From Leucobacter_A sp035514995 (GTDB lineage Bacteria > Actinomycetota > Actinomycetes > Actinomycetales > Microbacteriaceae), in NCBI GenBank assembly GCA_035514995.1, contig DATJCC010000053.1:1-44438 (forward strand): a DNA stretch of 44,438 nt, written 5' to 3'. The translations under genes were made by a program, and so were the position numbers. This document shows positions 17,509-27,467 of this stretch, in pieces. Numbering within the stretch: the stretch's first letter is position 1; the number at the start of each line of letters is the position of its first letter. Below the pieces are notes generated by a model. The model had not been told where the DNA came from. It worked only from the letters and a program-made list of their open reading frames with translations, and did no database searches.

Positions 17509-18825
17509 TTATCTCGGTTTTTGGATTTTCCTAATTTTTTCTAATCTTTCAGATATCTCCCTTTCAAGCCCGTGCTGACTAGGTAGATAATATCGACGAT
17601 TTATCAGCTCTTTAGGAAGATATTCCTGTGCCGACACACCTAAGGCTTCATCATGTGGATAACGGTACCCTTTTCCATGTCCAAGAGCTTTAGCGCCACC
17701 ATAGTGTGAGTCACGTAGGTGCTTCGGAACAACCCCAAAATTTCCTGACCGAACATCGGCTATAGCTTTATCAATGGCCAGGTAAGTAGAGTTAGATTTC
17801 GGAGCAGTAGCGATATAGATTGTTGCTTCGGCTAATGGAATACGCGCTTCTGGTAATCCAATTAAAGACGCTGCTTCTGCCGCTGCAACCGCAACAAGCA
17901 GTGCCTGTGGGTCTGCTATTCCCACGTCTTCAGCCGCGTGTACTATCAGTCGACGCGCTATGAATCTTGGGTCTTCACCTGCTTCAATCATTCTCGCTAA
18001 ATAGTGAATCGCGGCGTCAGGGTCTGATCCACGAAGAGACTTTATAAACGCGCTAATCACGTCATAGTGCTCATCACCAGCCCTGTCGTATCTAAGAAGA
18101 GCGCGATCCATAGCTTCAGCAATAACCTCGGCGGTGATTTCAGTTTCACCAGAGGCTCCGCTCACCGCTGCTGAAGCTTCTAAACCGGTTAGTGCTCTGC
18201 GCGCATCACCTGAGGCTAGTCGGGTTAAAGCTTCAATAGCTTCTTCAGTCAGGCTCACCTGATTTTTTAAACCTCGATCAGAAGCGACGGCACGCAAGAT
18301 AACCGCTTTAATATCTTCATCTTTTAAGGGTTGCAAAGTTAGAAGCAACGATCGTGAAAGAAGTGGACTAATAACTGAAAAAGAAGGATTCTCGGTCGTT
18401 GCTGCTATTAGGGTGACCCAACCATTCTCTACACCAGGTAGTAGAGCGTCTTGTTGTGCTTTGGTAAAACGATGAATTTCATCTAAAAATAAAACGGTTG
18501 AAACATCATAGAGATCGCGATCGTTAAGCGCTTTCTCCATCGCATTGCGCACATCTTTTACTCCCGCGGTTATAGCCGATAGTTCAACAAAGCTGCTTTT
18601 TGCTGTGTTTGCTACTGCTTGGGCAATCGTTGTCTTGCCTGTGCCTGGAGGCCCCCACAAAATGACAGAGGATCGGCCAACACCCGCTTCACCCTCTGCT
18701 AAAAGGCGCAACGGAGAGCCAGCTTTAAGAAGATGCTCTTGCCCTGCAATCTCATCTAATGTTTGCGGGCGCATTCTTACGGCTAAAGGTGCATGCGACT
18801 TAGAGTGTTTCGTAAGAGGTTCCAC
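17509..18825 (-). CDS. rarA: Replication-associated recombination protein A (AAA+ ATPase)
   Basis: RarA (MgsA) acts at stalled forks, with SSB and the replisome. Walker A GPPGTGKTTIAQA is near residue 58, Walker B LFLDEIHRF near residue 110, and the sensor ATTENPSFSV follows; the C-terminal half contains the family's tetramerisation region with AEDVGIADPQ. The 438-residue length is normal. It starts with GTG at 18825, with TAACAT exactly six bases upstream and no clear ribosome-binding site. It is divergent from the DUF349 gene. Confidence 0.95.
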   Translation of the reverse strand: MEPLTKHSKSHAPLAVRMRPQTLDEIAGQEHLLKAGSPLRLLAEGEAGVGRSSVILWGPPGTGKTTIAQAVANTAKSSFVELSAITAGVKDVRNAMEKALNDRDLYDVSTVLFLDEIHRFTKAQQDALLPGVENGWVTLIAATTENPSFSVISPLLSRSLLLTLQPLKDEDIKAVILRAVASDRGLKNQVSLTEEAIEALTRLASGDARRALTGLEASAAVSGASGETEITAEVIAEAMDRALLRYDRAGDEHYDVISAFIKSLRGSDPDAAIHYLARMIEAGEDPRFIARRLIVHAAEDVGIADPQALLVAVAAAEAASLIGLPEARIPLAEATIYIATAPKSNSTYLAIDKAIADVRSGNFGVVPKHLRDSHYGGAKALGHGKGYRYPHDEALGVSAQEYLPKELINRRYYLPSQHGLEREISERLEKIRKIQKPR

Positions 18826-18922
18826 AACCCAATGTTAGCCTTATAGATTCATAACTGTATATAACGAAGCCTGCAAGCAAGCCTGGTTCTGGATATAGTT
18901 GTAACGGTCCGACTAAAATGCT

Positions 18923-20170
18923 GTGAATGGTGAAACCGTGAACTATGTAATTAATGAAAACCCTTGGGGTCGCGTAGACGACACGAATACCGTCTATGTA
19001 AAGGAAAGCTCTGGCGAGCGAGCTGTAGGGCAATACCCCGACGGCACTGCCGAAGAAGCGCTTGCTTATTTCGTCCGAAAATTTGATGACCTTGAGGGGC
19101 AGGTGCGTTTAGCTGAGCAGCGGATCATAACCGGATCTGCAGGCACCAACATCGCATCGACAGTAGAAAACCTCATCACTACTCTGAAGGCCCCCGCAGC
19201 CGTGGGTGATCTTGATTCACTTCGTGAACGTGCTACAAAGCTGAAAGAGAAAGCTGAAGGTTTTGTAAAAGAACAACAGCAGCTTAAAGCTGAGCAAAAA
19301 CAAATTGCCGTAGCAGAGCGTGAAGCAATAGTGGTTGAAGCTGAAAAGTTAGCAAATCAACCAGAAAGTTCTATTCGCTGGAAAGAAACTAGCGAATCGA
19401 TGGAATTATTATTCACAAAGTGGCAAGAGGCCCAGCGCACGGGAACACACATCGGGAAGTCACAAGCAGACGAACTATGGAAGCGATTTCGCGCCGCACG
19501 AAACACCTTTGAAAACGCAAGACGTCGCTTCTTTGCGCAGATTGATGCTACGAACAAGACTGTTAAGCAGCGTAAAGAATCTTTAATCGCACAAGCAGAA
19601 GCTTTAGCGTCTCAGGGCGCAGACGGAATTCCTCAATACCGTAAGTTGCTCGATGACTGGAAACAAAGCGGCCGAGCAAGTAAAAAACTTGACGACCAGC
19701 TTTGGGTGCGGTTTAAAGCAGCTGGAGACGTACTCTACGAAGTTAAAGCGGCTGAGCGTGCAAAAATCGATGAAGAGTATGAAGCAAATCTCAAGGTGAA
19801 GTTGGAGATTCTAGAAAAAGCGGCCCCTATCTTAGAGGAACAGGACTACGAGAAGGCAAGAAAAATGCTTACTCCAATACTGGAATCTTGGGATGCTGCG
19901 GGTAAAGTTCCTCGTGCTTCAGTAAAATCTGTAGAAGACAAGATACGCAACATCGAAAGACACGTACAAAAGCTTGAAGAAGATCACTGGGCTGCCACCA
20001 ATCCTGAGACGATAGCACGAAGCGAGGGTCTCCGTGGCCAGCTTGAAGACTCTATCAGCACTCTCTCTAAAGAGATAGAAGCAGCTGAGAGCGCCGGAGA
20101 CGTTACTAAAGCGAAAAAACTTAATGAACAACTAACTACTCAAAAGTCTTGGCTCGACGCTATTAGCTAA
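18923..20170 (+). CDS. DUF349 coiled-coil protein
   Basis: The 415-residue protein opens with NPWGRVDDTNTVYV and GERAVGQYPDGT near residues 13-42, an N-terminal signature of actinobacterial DUF349 proteins, followed by DUF349 repeats with W-x-x-A/S motifs such as LFTKWQEAQRTG, ELWKRFRAARNTF and DDWKQSGRASKK. Long charged stretches (residues about 95-150 and 255-410) predict coiled coil. The molecular role is unknown; the family sits beside rel and rarA in actinobacteria. The GTG at 18923 is the likely start, but a GTG five codons on is also possible. Confidence 0.9.
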   Translation: MNGETVNYVINENPWGRVDDTNTVYVKESSGERAVGQYPDGTAEEALAYFVRKFDDLEGQVRLAEQRIITGSAGTNIASTVENLITTLKAPAAVGDLDSLRERATKLKEKAEGFVKEQQQLKAEQKQIAVAEREAIVVEAEKLANQPESSIRWKETSESMELLFTKWQEAQRTGTHIGKSQADELWKRFRAARNTFENARRRFFAQIDATNKTVKQRKESLIAQAEALASQGADGIPQYRKLLDDWKQSGRASKKLDDQLWVRFKAAGDVLYEVKAAERAKIDEEYEANLKVKLEILEKAAPILEEQDYEKARKMLTPILESWDAAGKVPRASVKSVEDKIRNIERHVQKLEEDHWAATNPETIARSEGLRGQLEDSISTLSKEIEAAESAGDVTKAKKLNEQLTTQKSWLDAIS

Positions 20171-20232
20171 TAGTTATCCACAACAATAACTATTTTTTAT
20201 AAATATGTAATTTTAAAGCAATAATTAAATGC

Positions 20233-20778
20233 ATGACAGCCAGTCTTGCACCACCAAACTACAGCCTTTTGCCCCGCAGTGTGATAAATGCCGAGTTATT
20301 ACTAGGTAGCGTCGTGAAATGCGGGCCTGGGGTGCTTGGGGTCGGTTGGCCGGACTCGGCCACAGCACGTGCTGCAACTTTTAAGGCGTTCGATCCTCAC
20401 GATCTCGTGGTGGTAAAAGAATCAGCAGCTTTTGTGTGGGGTTATGAGTGGAGGACTTCACAAATGATTGAATTTTCCACCCTAAACGCAAAAAGGCATC
20501 TAGAACCACCACCATTGAACACTGTCATACATGAATACTCAATAGTCGACACAGAGACAGTCTCACTTGCTGGAGTTTTAGTGACCACACCACTGAGAAC
20601 GATCTATGATTTGATTTATACTTCTGATGAAGCATTTAAAACAGCCGCAGAGCATGCGTGCATTTTTTTAATCAATAAATTTTCAATCCAGATTTCAGAC
20701 ATTTTGGCGATGTTACATTCGATCCGTAGACCATACCGCAATCGAGCGCGCAGAAGAGTCACCCAACTATTTTCTTAA
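20233..20778 (+). CDS. Unrecognised 181-residue protein with weak AbiEi-like features
   Basis: I do not recognise this gene with confidence. The stretch VSLAGVLVTTPLRTIYDLIY (about residues 115-134) resembles the T-P-x-R-T-x-x-D-L motif seen in actinobacterial AbiEi-type antitoxin-like proteins, and it is followed by a basic C-terminal tail (RPYRNRARRRV). No winged-helix domain and no toxin partner are visible, so I do not assign a system. It begins 62 bp after the DUF349 gene and ends 3 bp from the converging rel gene. The ATG at 20233 has no clear ribosome-binding site. Confidence 0.6.
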   Translation: MTASLAPPNYSLLPRSVINAELLLGSVVKCGPGVLGVGWPDSATARAATFKAFDPHDLVVVKESAAFVWGYEWRTSQMIEFSTLNAKRHLEPPPLNTVIHEYSIVDTETVSLAGVLVTTPLRTIYDLIYTSDEAFKTAAEHACIFLINKFSIQISDILAMLHSIRRPYRNRARRRVTQLFS

Positions 20779-20781
20779 AGT

Positions 20782-23031
20782 TCATTCCGTTACGCGATAC
20801 ACATCGTATACGCCTGCAATCTTACGTACCGCACCTAAAACGTGATCTAGATGTGTCGTATTAGCCATTTCAAAAGTAAATCTGCTAATTGCTACGCGAG
20901 CACTCGAAGTGTTTAAATTAGCTGCGAGTATATTTACATGGTGCTCAGAGAGCACTTTCGTTATGTCAGATAATAGACCAGATCTGTCTAAAGCTTCTAC
21001 CTGTATCTGCACTAAAAATGATGACTTGGCACTTGGAGCCCACTCAACTTCGACTAGACGATTCGGCTGGTCTTTTAAAGCTTGATAATTTTTGCATGAA
21101 GTTTGATGGACAGATACTCCCTGGCCTTTAGTAATAAAGCCCATGATCTCATCACCCGGCACCGGGGTACAGCACTTGGCAAGCTTTACGAGTACATCAC
21201 TTACACCCTTAACAACCACTCCGCTGTGACTCTCACGCTTAGGAGCTTTTGAGACCCCGTAAACGGGCTCAGGTTGTAAGACCTGTTCTGTTGTGGCTTC
21301 ATTAGCTGTTATAACCGTTATTACTTTTTCTATCACTGAAGCTGGTGAAATTTGGTTCTCACCAACCGCGGCATACAAAGCAGATAGATCGCTAAAATGT
21401 AGTTGATACGCAACTTGCTGAAATGCGTCAGAGTCCATTAACTTCTTGAGCGCTAAGTTCTGTTTTCGAAGCTCCTTTGTAATCGCTTCTTTGCCCTGTT
21501 CAATGGCTCCCTCACGACGCTCTTTTGTAAACCACTGTTTAATTTTGTTTTGGGCGCGTTTACTTTTAACAAACTTTAGCCAGTCTCGACTAGGCCCAGC
21601 ATCTGGATCTTTTGATGTAAAGACTTCTACGACATCACCATTTTGTAGAGTCGTCTCTAGCGGAACTAGCTTGCCGTTTACCCTTGCACCCATTGTGTTG
21701 TGCCCAACCTCGGTGTGCACAGCATAGGCAAAATCTACAGTTGTGCCTCCCGCTGGTAAACCGATGACTCTCCCTTTAGGTGTGAATGCGTATACTTCTT
21801 TAGCGCCAATCTCAAAACGAAGCGCATCTAGAAACTCTCCAGGATCATCAGTTTCAGCTTGCCAGTCTGTTATGTGAGCAAGCCATGCCATATTTGCTGA
21901 TTCAGTAGAGCCTCCTTTTGCGTTACTTCCCTGTTTATATTTCCAGTGTGCTGCCACACCGTATTCTGCTCTACGATGCATATCATAGGTGCGGATTTGA
22001 ATCTCAACTGCTTTGCCATTTGGCCCTATTACTGTCGTGTGTAGCGACTGATAAAGATTAAACTTCGGCGACGCAATGTAATCTTTGAATCTACCGGGTA
22101 TCGGTGTCCACCTTGCGTGCACAGCGCCTAGCACTGCGTAGCAATCTCTTACTGAACTGACCAGAACCCGAATGCCAACTAGATCATATATATCATCAAA
22201 CTCCCGACCGCGAATGATCATTTTTTGGTAAATGGAGTAGAGCTCTTTTGGTCTTCCCGTCACTTCAACGCGCACTTTTGCGTCGCGCAGATCAGTTTCT
22301 ATTGCATTTATAACATTCTGTACGAGTTCGTCCCGTTGCGGGTTTCGCTGATTTACAAGATTTTCAATTTCTTGATAAAGTTTTGGTTTTAATACTGCGA
22401 AAGAAAGATCTTCTAACTCAGTCTTTATTGACTGAATTCCCAAACGGTGTGCCAGAGGAGCATAAATTTCTAGAGTCTCTGCGGCTTTCTTTTTTGCTGA
22501 TTCAGGTTGCACAAAACCCCACGTGCGCGCATTGTGAAGTCGATCACCGAGTTTAATTACGAGAACTCTAATGTCTTTCGACATAGCTATGATCATTTTG
22601 CGTACGGTTTCTGCCTGTGTTGAATCTCCATATTTAACTTTGTCTAGTTTTGTCACTCCATCAACAAGCATGGCGATTTCTTCACCAAAATCGGCAGTAA
22701 CCTGCTCAAGTGAGTAGTCGGTGTCTTCTACTGTGTCATGAAGAAGAGCGGCAGCTACACCAACTGGTGCGATCCCTAAATCAGCCAAGATCTGAGCAAC
22801 CGCGACGGGGTGAGTGACGTAAGGCTCACCACTTTTTCTCTTTTGTCCTCGATGTGATCTTTCAGCAACCTCATATGCTCTATCAATGATTGTGAGATCG
22901 CCACGGGGATGATTTGCTTTTACACTTTTTTTGACCTGCTCGACTGCGTCAGGCAGATTTGATCGAGAAAACAATTTTGGCATGAATCGCCACAGTGAGG
23001 GTTGCTCTGCCCCTTCGGTAATTTCAACCAT
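20782..23031 (-). CDS. rel: Bifunctional (p)ppGpp synthetase/hydrolase Rel
   Basis: Rel makes and degrades the alarmone (p)ppGpp during the stringent response. The HD hydrolase domain contains YVTHPVAVAQIL near residue 71 and LLHDTVEDTDY near residue 97, with LGDRLHNART after it. The synthetase domain has the RFKD motif (PGRFKDYIASPKF) and YQSLHTTV. A TGS domain (about 415-475) and a C-terminal ACT domain complete the 749-residue, full-length protein. Both active sites look intact. The ATG has GAGG eight bases upstream. It lies downstream of secF in the ruvA-to-rel chain. Confidence 0.97.
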   Translation of the reverse strand: MVEITEGAEQPSLWRFMPKLFSRSNLPDAVEQVKKSVKANHPRGDLTIIDRAYEVAERSHRGQKRKSGEPYVTHPVAVAQILADLGIAPVGVAAALLHDTVEDTDYSLEQVTADFGEEIAMLVDGVTKLDKVKYGDSTQAETVRKMIIAMSKDIRVLVIKLGDRLHNARTWGFVQPESAKKKAAETLEIYAPLAHRLGIQSIKTELEDLSFAVLKPKLYQEIENLVNQRNPQRDELVQNVINAIETDLRDAKVRVEVTGRPKELYSIYQKMIIRGREFDDIYDLVGIRVLVSSVRDCYAVLGAVHARWTPIPGRFKDYIASPKFNLYQSLHTTVIGPNGKAVEIQIRTYDMHRRAEYGVAAHWKYKQGSNAKGGSTESANMAWLAHITDWQAETDDPGEFLDALRFEIGAKEVYAFTPKGRVIGLPAGGTTVDFAYAVHTEVGHNTMGARVNGKLVPLETTLQNGDVVEVFTSKDPDAGPSRDWLKFVKSKRAQNKIKQWFTKERREGAIEQGKEAITKELRKQNLALKKLMDSDAFQQVAYQLHFSDLSALYAAVGENQISPASVIEKVITVITANEATTEQVLQPEPVYGVSKAPKRESHSGVVVKGVSDVLVKLAKCCTPVPGDEIMGFITKGQGVSVHQTSCKNYQALKDQPNRLVEVEWAPSAKSSFLVQIQVEALDRSGLLSDITKVLSEHHVNILAANLNTSSARVAISRFTFEMANTTHLDHVLGAVRKIAGVYDVYRVTE

Positions 23032-23088
23032 TTGTAAACCTCATGACTGATCTTTCGTGCCATTTGAAGATCATTATGCCTCAGGTGT

Positions 23089-24078
23089 TTATTCTAGCTC
23101 ACGCGTCTTCAGAACTTTTTTATCGTGAGAAACAATGTCTTTTTCATTCTCTCTAAGTTGTGCATAAACAGGTGCCGCGATGAAGATCGTAGAATAAGCA
23201 CCAATAATTATCCCGATAAACAGTGCTAATGCTATGTCTCGTAGAGTACCTGCGCCCAACATAAACGCACCAATAAAGAGTATTGATCCGACCGGCAACA
23301 TTGCCACAACAGATGTGTTTATTGAACGCACCAGTGTTTGGTTTACTGCTAGGTTTACGGATTCACCAAAAGTACGTTTTTGATTAAACTCACCTTTTTT
23401 AGTGTTCTCTCTGATTTTGTCAAAAACAACTACCGTGTCATAAAGTGAATATCCGAGTATGGTTAAGAATCCGATCATGGCTGCAGGTGTAACTTCGAAT
23501 CCCGCTATTCCGTAGATACCAGCAGTAATGACCAAGTCATGTAGCAGTGCAACAAGAGCCGCGAGTGACATTTTCCAGGTTCTAAAATATAGTGCCATCA
23601 CAACGCCCGCGAATAATAAAAACACTATTAGCGCTTTGATTGCAGAGCGCGTAATGTCTTGCCCCCACGTGGCACCAACGTATGACGAGGTGACAGAACT
23701 TTCGTCTACCCCGTACGCTATAGCAAGCTCTGAAGCGATTTCTCGGGCTTGAGTTTCAACAAGTTGTTCAGTTTGAATGCGAATGTTTGATTGACCAAGT
23801 GTCGTAATTCGCGGAACCGAACCAGGCAAAACTTCATCGACAACATCAACTGCAGGTTTTGTGTCAAGTGCTTCACCCTGCGCCAGGTGGACCTGAAACT
23901 GGCTTCCTCCAGTAAATTCAATACCAAATGTAAAACCGCCTCGCAGCATCGGTCCCACAATTGCAAGCAAAATAGCTAGAGCTGATATAACATACCAGAT
24001 TTTTCTTTTGCGGATAAAATCTACGGAACGAGTACCCGTATAGAGATCGTTGCCAAGTTTAGCGAATGCCCCAACCAT
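23089..24078 (-). CDS. secF: Protein translocase subunit SecF
   Basis: SecF works with SecD as a proton-driven motor that helps protein export through SecYEG. The 329-residue protein has an N-terminal transmembrane segment, a periplasmic loop beginning GIEFTGGSQFQV, and five further membrane segments in the last half, including GYSLYDTVVVFDKIREN near residue 220, the family signature. It overlaps the secD stop by one base (TAATG). Confidence 0.96.
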   Translation of the reverse strand: MVGAFAKLGNDLYTGTRSVDFIRKRKIWYVISALAILLAIVGPMLRGGFTFGIEFTGGSQFQVHLAQGEALDTKPAVDVVDEVLPGSVPRITTLGQSNIRIQTEQLVETQAREIASELAIAYGVDESSVTSSYVGATWGQDITRSAIKALIVFLLFAGVVMALYFRTWKMSLAALVALLHDLVITAGIYGIAGFEVTPAAMIGFLTILGYSLYDTVVVFDKIRENTKKGEFNQKRTFGESVNLAVNQTLVRSINTSVVAMLPVGSILFIGAFMLGAGTLRDIALALFIGIIIGAYSTIFIAAPVYAQLRENEKDIVSHDKKVLKTRELE

Positions 24079-25937
24079 TACTTTGTCTCCCCAGATTTCG
24101 TATCTGTCTGTCCTGCCGCTTCCAAAGCTTTGCGTTCTGCGATGGTTTGGCGACGAACTGCTTCTTTACGACTCTTACTCACTTTTTTCCCAGAAGGCGT
24201 GCCTGTAACAACTTCAGGAACCTTAAATTGTGCTCTTCCCCGGTAGACAGCACCTAATTGTTGCGGGTCAAGCCCTGAAAGTCGATGACCTGAACGGTAG
24301 AACTTAGTTTGTGATAGCAACACGAGAAGAGGGTGGGTGAATAACGTTACAATAAGCACATCTACTATTGTTGTTAGACCGAGCGTGAAAGCGAATCCTT
24401 GCACGTTTCCGACTGCTAGCACAAACAGGATTATTGCTGCTAGCAGGTTGATACCGTCTGAGGCAAGAATCGTTCTAATTGCACGTTTCCAGCCTGCGTC
24501 TACGGCTTCAGAAAGGTATCTTCCATCACGCAGTTCATCTCTGATTCTCTCAAAGTAGACGATAAATGAGTCAGCTGTAAACCCTACCGCGACCATCACA
24601 CCGGCAACGCCCGCAAGGGAAAGCCGGTAACCTTGTCGCCAGGACATTAAAACTAACAAAAGATACGTCACTATTCCAGCAATTACCAGCGAAGCGATGG
24701 TAACGGATCCTAGCACTCTATATTGAAAGAGTGAATAGATCATTACCAGCAGAAAACCTATCAAGCCAGCCAGTAAACCTGCCTGCAGCTGATTAGTGCC
24801 TAGCGTTGCAGAAATATCATCTTGGCTCTGTACAGTGAAACCAATTGGCAACGCGCCAAACTTTAGCTGATCGGCAAGAAGCATAGAAGTTTCTTGCGTG
24901 TAACCACCTGTGATAGAAGGTCTACCATTAAAAATTTGAGCTTGCATTGTGGGCGCTATTAAAACGCTACCGTCAAGAACAAACGCAAACTGGTCCATGG
25001 GAGCTGATGCGCCAAATAGTCGCGTACTCATCTGACCAAAAAGTTTCGTACCATTATCATTTAATTTCAGCTGAACTGCCCACTGGTTTGTAGTGGCGCC
25101 ACTTTCTGTAGTCTCTTGAACAGCTTCTGCATCAGCAATTGATTCGCCGCTTAAAATATTTCCTTGTGCGTCTTCTTCGACTGGAGAGAGTATATATTTC
25201 AGTGTCTTAGAAACGTCACAAGTAATAAGCGGCTTATCAAGAGGTGCATCTACATTTAACAAAGAAAGATCAGCGTTACAGCTAAAGTTTTGAAACTCGT
25301 TTAAAAGTGCCGGAGTAAGCCATGCAGGATCACTTGGACTCGTAGGAAGTGGTTCAGGATGAATAGGACCTAAATCTACCGGAGAGTCTGTTTCGTCTTC
25401 AGCCTCAACATCCGTCTGAGTGTCTTGCGGATCATCGCTGTTTTCACTGGTTTCAGCATCCGCGACTCCATCTAGACTCTCAACTTCTTCAACTCCATCA
25501 AGACTCTCAGCTTCTTCAGCATCTTCTATTGGCAGCATTTCTGCTGGCCCAATCAGTAAAACTGCTCGCATGTCCATCTTTGCTGAGGCTTCTATTCGCG
25601 CAAGTGTGGCTTCATCTGCCTTACCAGGGATTGAGACAACTATATTTTGATTACCTTGTGTTGTAATCTCGGCTTCTGCCACTCCAGAAGCATCAACACG
25701 CTGTCTAATAATCGAAACAGCCTGATCAAGCTGTTCTCCAGTTACCTGCGTCCCATCAGCTTGCTTTGGAGCCAATAGGATCTGAGTTCCACCCTGGAGA
25801 TCCAGAGCCAGTTTTGGAGTCCACCCAGTCTCGCCTCGCGCCACCCCAATACCTATTAGCCCGGCTATTGCGGCAATTATTATTACAAGCGCTAGAAGAG
25901 ACTTTCTTGCTTTTCGAACCGATGGTGTTGCTGCCAC
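24078..25937 (-). CDS. secD: Protein translocase subunit SecD with an acidic inserted loop
   Basis: SecD is the larger partner of SecF. It has an N-terminal membrane segment (about residues 13-32), LALDLQGGTQILL near residue 42, a large periplasmic part, and five membrane segments from about residue 385 onwards, with AVGFTADSFIVYFERIRDEL near residue 450. The 619 residues are normal for actinobacteria. The periplasmic loop (about residues 135-195) holds an acidic, low-complexity stretch in which SLDGVEE/V is duplicated (see 25465-25518). The start is GTG at 25937. Confidence 0.95.
   Translation of the reverse strand: MAATPSVRKARKSLLALVIIIAAIAGLIGIGVARGETGWTPKLALDLQGGTQILLAPKQADGTQVTGEQLDQAVSIIRQRVDASGVAEAEITTQGNQNIVVSIPGKADEATLARIEASAKMDMRAVLLIGPAEMLPIEDAEEAESLDGVEEVESLDGVADAETSENSDDPQDTQTDVEAEDETDSPVDLGPIHPEPLPTSPSDPAWLTPALLNEFQNFSCNADLSLLNVDAPLDKPLITCDVSKTLKYILSPVEEDAQGNILSGESIADAEAVQETTESGATTNQWAVQLKLNDNGTKLFGQMSTRLFGASAPMDQFAFVLDGSVLIAPTMQAQIFNGRPSITGGYTQETSMLLADQLKFGALPIGFTVQSQDDISATLGTNQLQAGLLAGLIGFLLVMIYSLFQYRVLGSVTIASLVIAGIVTYLLLVLMSWRQGYRLSLAGVAGVMVAVGFTADSFIVYFERIRDELRDGRYLSEAVDAGWKRAIRTILASDGINLLAAIILFVLAVGNVQGFAFTLGLTTIVDVLIVTLFTHPLLVLLSQTKFYRSGHRLSGLDPQQLGAVYRGRAQFKVPEVVTGTPSGKKVSKSRKEAVRRQTIAERKALEAAGQTDTKSGETK
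25465..25518. repeat. 27-bp tandem duplication within secD
   Basis: Two adjacent 27-bp copies (25465-25491 and 25492-25518) differ at two positions and keep the frame, duplicating nine residues of the acidic periplasmic loop of SecD. This is a plausible slippage event in a low-constraint segment. Confidence 0.9.
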
Positions 25938-25987
25938 GTTTTAGTGCTTTCTATAAGTCCGTTAAGAGTTGCTAAAACAAAAGCTGT

Positions 25988-26395
25988 TTAAGATTCTTTA
26001 TTGTTTTTTGTATCTTCATCTCCGGCTACATCAGTTTGCTCTGATGTGCCATCAAAGTTATCGCCTGAAGATACTGTAAAATTTGGATCGTCGTCAGGTG
26101 CGAGATCGTTTCTATCTTCAACCTCTTCAACCTCTATGGGTGCAACGATGTTACCGATAGCGCTACGGTGCACAAGCAGTGTGGAGTCTCCACTGCGCAG
26201 AAGAACACGGTTCGCGTCTTCTTCATCAACCGACTCCACCGTTCCATAAATACCAGACTGCATCATAACTTCTGCACCCGGTTTAATACCGTCTTGCAGC
26301 TTAGCCATCATTTCACGTCGCTTGCGACCATTTCTGACCATAAAAATAATGAGCAGACCGATCATGGCTAACATGACTAATGAAATTGGATCCAC
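25988..26395 (-). CDS. yajC: Preprotein translocase subunit YajC
   Basis: YajC associates with SecDF. The 135-residue protein has a single N-terminal membrane segment (residues 4-21), the family part RKRREMMAKLQDGIKPGAEV followed by a SH3-like stretch with GIYGTV, then a long acidic tail (about residues 85-135, rich in Asp, Glu and Asn) typical of actinobacterial versions. The start is GTG at 26395 with GGAAGGA upstream. It lies between ruvB and secD. Confidence 0.92.
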   Translation of the reverse strand: MDPISLVMLAMIGLLIIFMVRNGRKRREMMAKLQDGIKPGAEVMMQSGIYGTVESVDEEDANRVLLRSGDSTLLVHRSAIGNIVAPIEVEEVEDRNDLAPDDDPNFTVSSGDNFDGTSEQTDVAGDEDTKNNKES

Positions 26396-26453
26396 AGGAG
26401 TTCCTTCCGATTCTGTTAAAGATTCGCATAAAATACGCTCAAACTATTACAGC

Positions 26454-27455
26454 CTACACGGTTTTTGGTTTAGAGACACCCGTGTACGTCCAAGCTTTGT
26501 CTGAAGCGACCCTCCCCCTTGGTGTGCGCAATACGAAACCTGAGCGAACTAAAAATGGCTCCACTACTGATTCTATGGTTTCTGGTTCTTCGCCTATTGA
26601 AACAGCGAGGGAATCGACTCCCACAGGTCCGCCAGCGAAGCGTGTAATAAGAGCGTGCAAAACTTCACGATCTAACCGGTCTAAACCGGCCTCATCAATG
26701 TCATACAGATTGAGCGCAGCTTGCGCCGCAACGAAGTCATCCCGTTGATTATGCACTATGGAATAGTCTCTTACCCTGCGTAGCAGTCTGTTTGCTATTC
26801 TCGGAGTACCCCTTGAACGACTGGCTATTTCTTGAATTGCTTTATCGCTAATTGGAAAATCCAGCATCGATGCAGTGCGTTCTATGACTCTAACGAGCTC
26901 ATTCTTATCATAAAATTCAAAATGTGCTGTGAAACCGAAACGATCTCGCAGTGGGTTTGGCAGCATTCCAGCGCGTGTTGTCGCACCTATCAAAGTAAAG
27001 GGGGCTATGTCTAGAGAGATAGAAGAAGCTCCTGCGCCCTTACCTACGACAATATCTATTCTGTAATCTTCCATAGCTAGATATAGCATTTCTTCAGCGC
27101 TGCGGGCCATCCGATGAATCTCGTCAATAAAAAGAACTTCGCCTGGTAGTAGCGAAGACAAAATGGCAGCTAAGTCACCAGCATGCTGGATTGCTGGACC
27201 TGACGTCTGTTGCAGCTGCGCTTTCATCTCATTGGCAACGATCATAGAAAGAGTAGTCTTACCAAGGCCTGGAGGGCCAGCCAGAAGCAAATGCTCCGGC
27301 GTTCGAGATTGAATTTTAGCGGCATCAAGTAACAATTTTAGTTGTCCACGCACTTTTTGTTGACCAACAAATTCGTTCAGTGAGGTTGGGCGCAGCGCCC
27401 CCTCGACTACTATTTCGTCTTGGTGTAAGTTTGCAGATAATTCTTCATTCATCAT
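26454..27455 (-). CDS. ruvB: Holliday junction branch migration helicase RuvB
   Basis: RuvB is the hexameric motor that moves Holliday junctions. LRPTSLNEFVGQQKV opens the AAA+ core near residue 21, Walker A is GPPGLGKTTLS near residue 60, Walker B LFIDEIHRM, sensor GATTRAGML, and the arginine finger region NPLRDRFGF. A C-terminal winged helix follows. Length 333 is normal. The ATG at 27455 has AGGA upstream; the next ATG is adjacent. Confidence 0.97.
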   Translation of the reverse strand: MMNEELSANLHQDEIVVEGALRPTSLNEFVGQQKVRGQLKLLLDAAKIQSRTPEHLLLAGPPGLGKTTLSMIVANEMKAQLQQTSGPAIQHAGDLAAILSSLLPGEVLFIDEIHRMARSAEEMLYLAMEDYRIDIVVGKGAGASSISLDIAPFTLIGATTRAGMLPNPLRDRFGFTAHFEFYDKNELVRVIERTASMLDFPISDKAIQEIASRSRGTPRIANRLLRRVRDYSIVHNQRDDFVAAQAALNLYDIDEAGLDRLDREVLHALITRFAGGPVGVDSLAVSIGEEPETIESVVEPFLVRSGFVLRTPRGRVASDKAWTYTGVSKPKTV

Positions 27456-27467
27456 TGCATATCCTAT

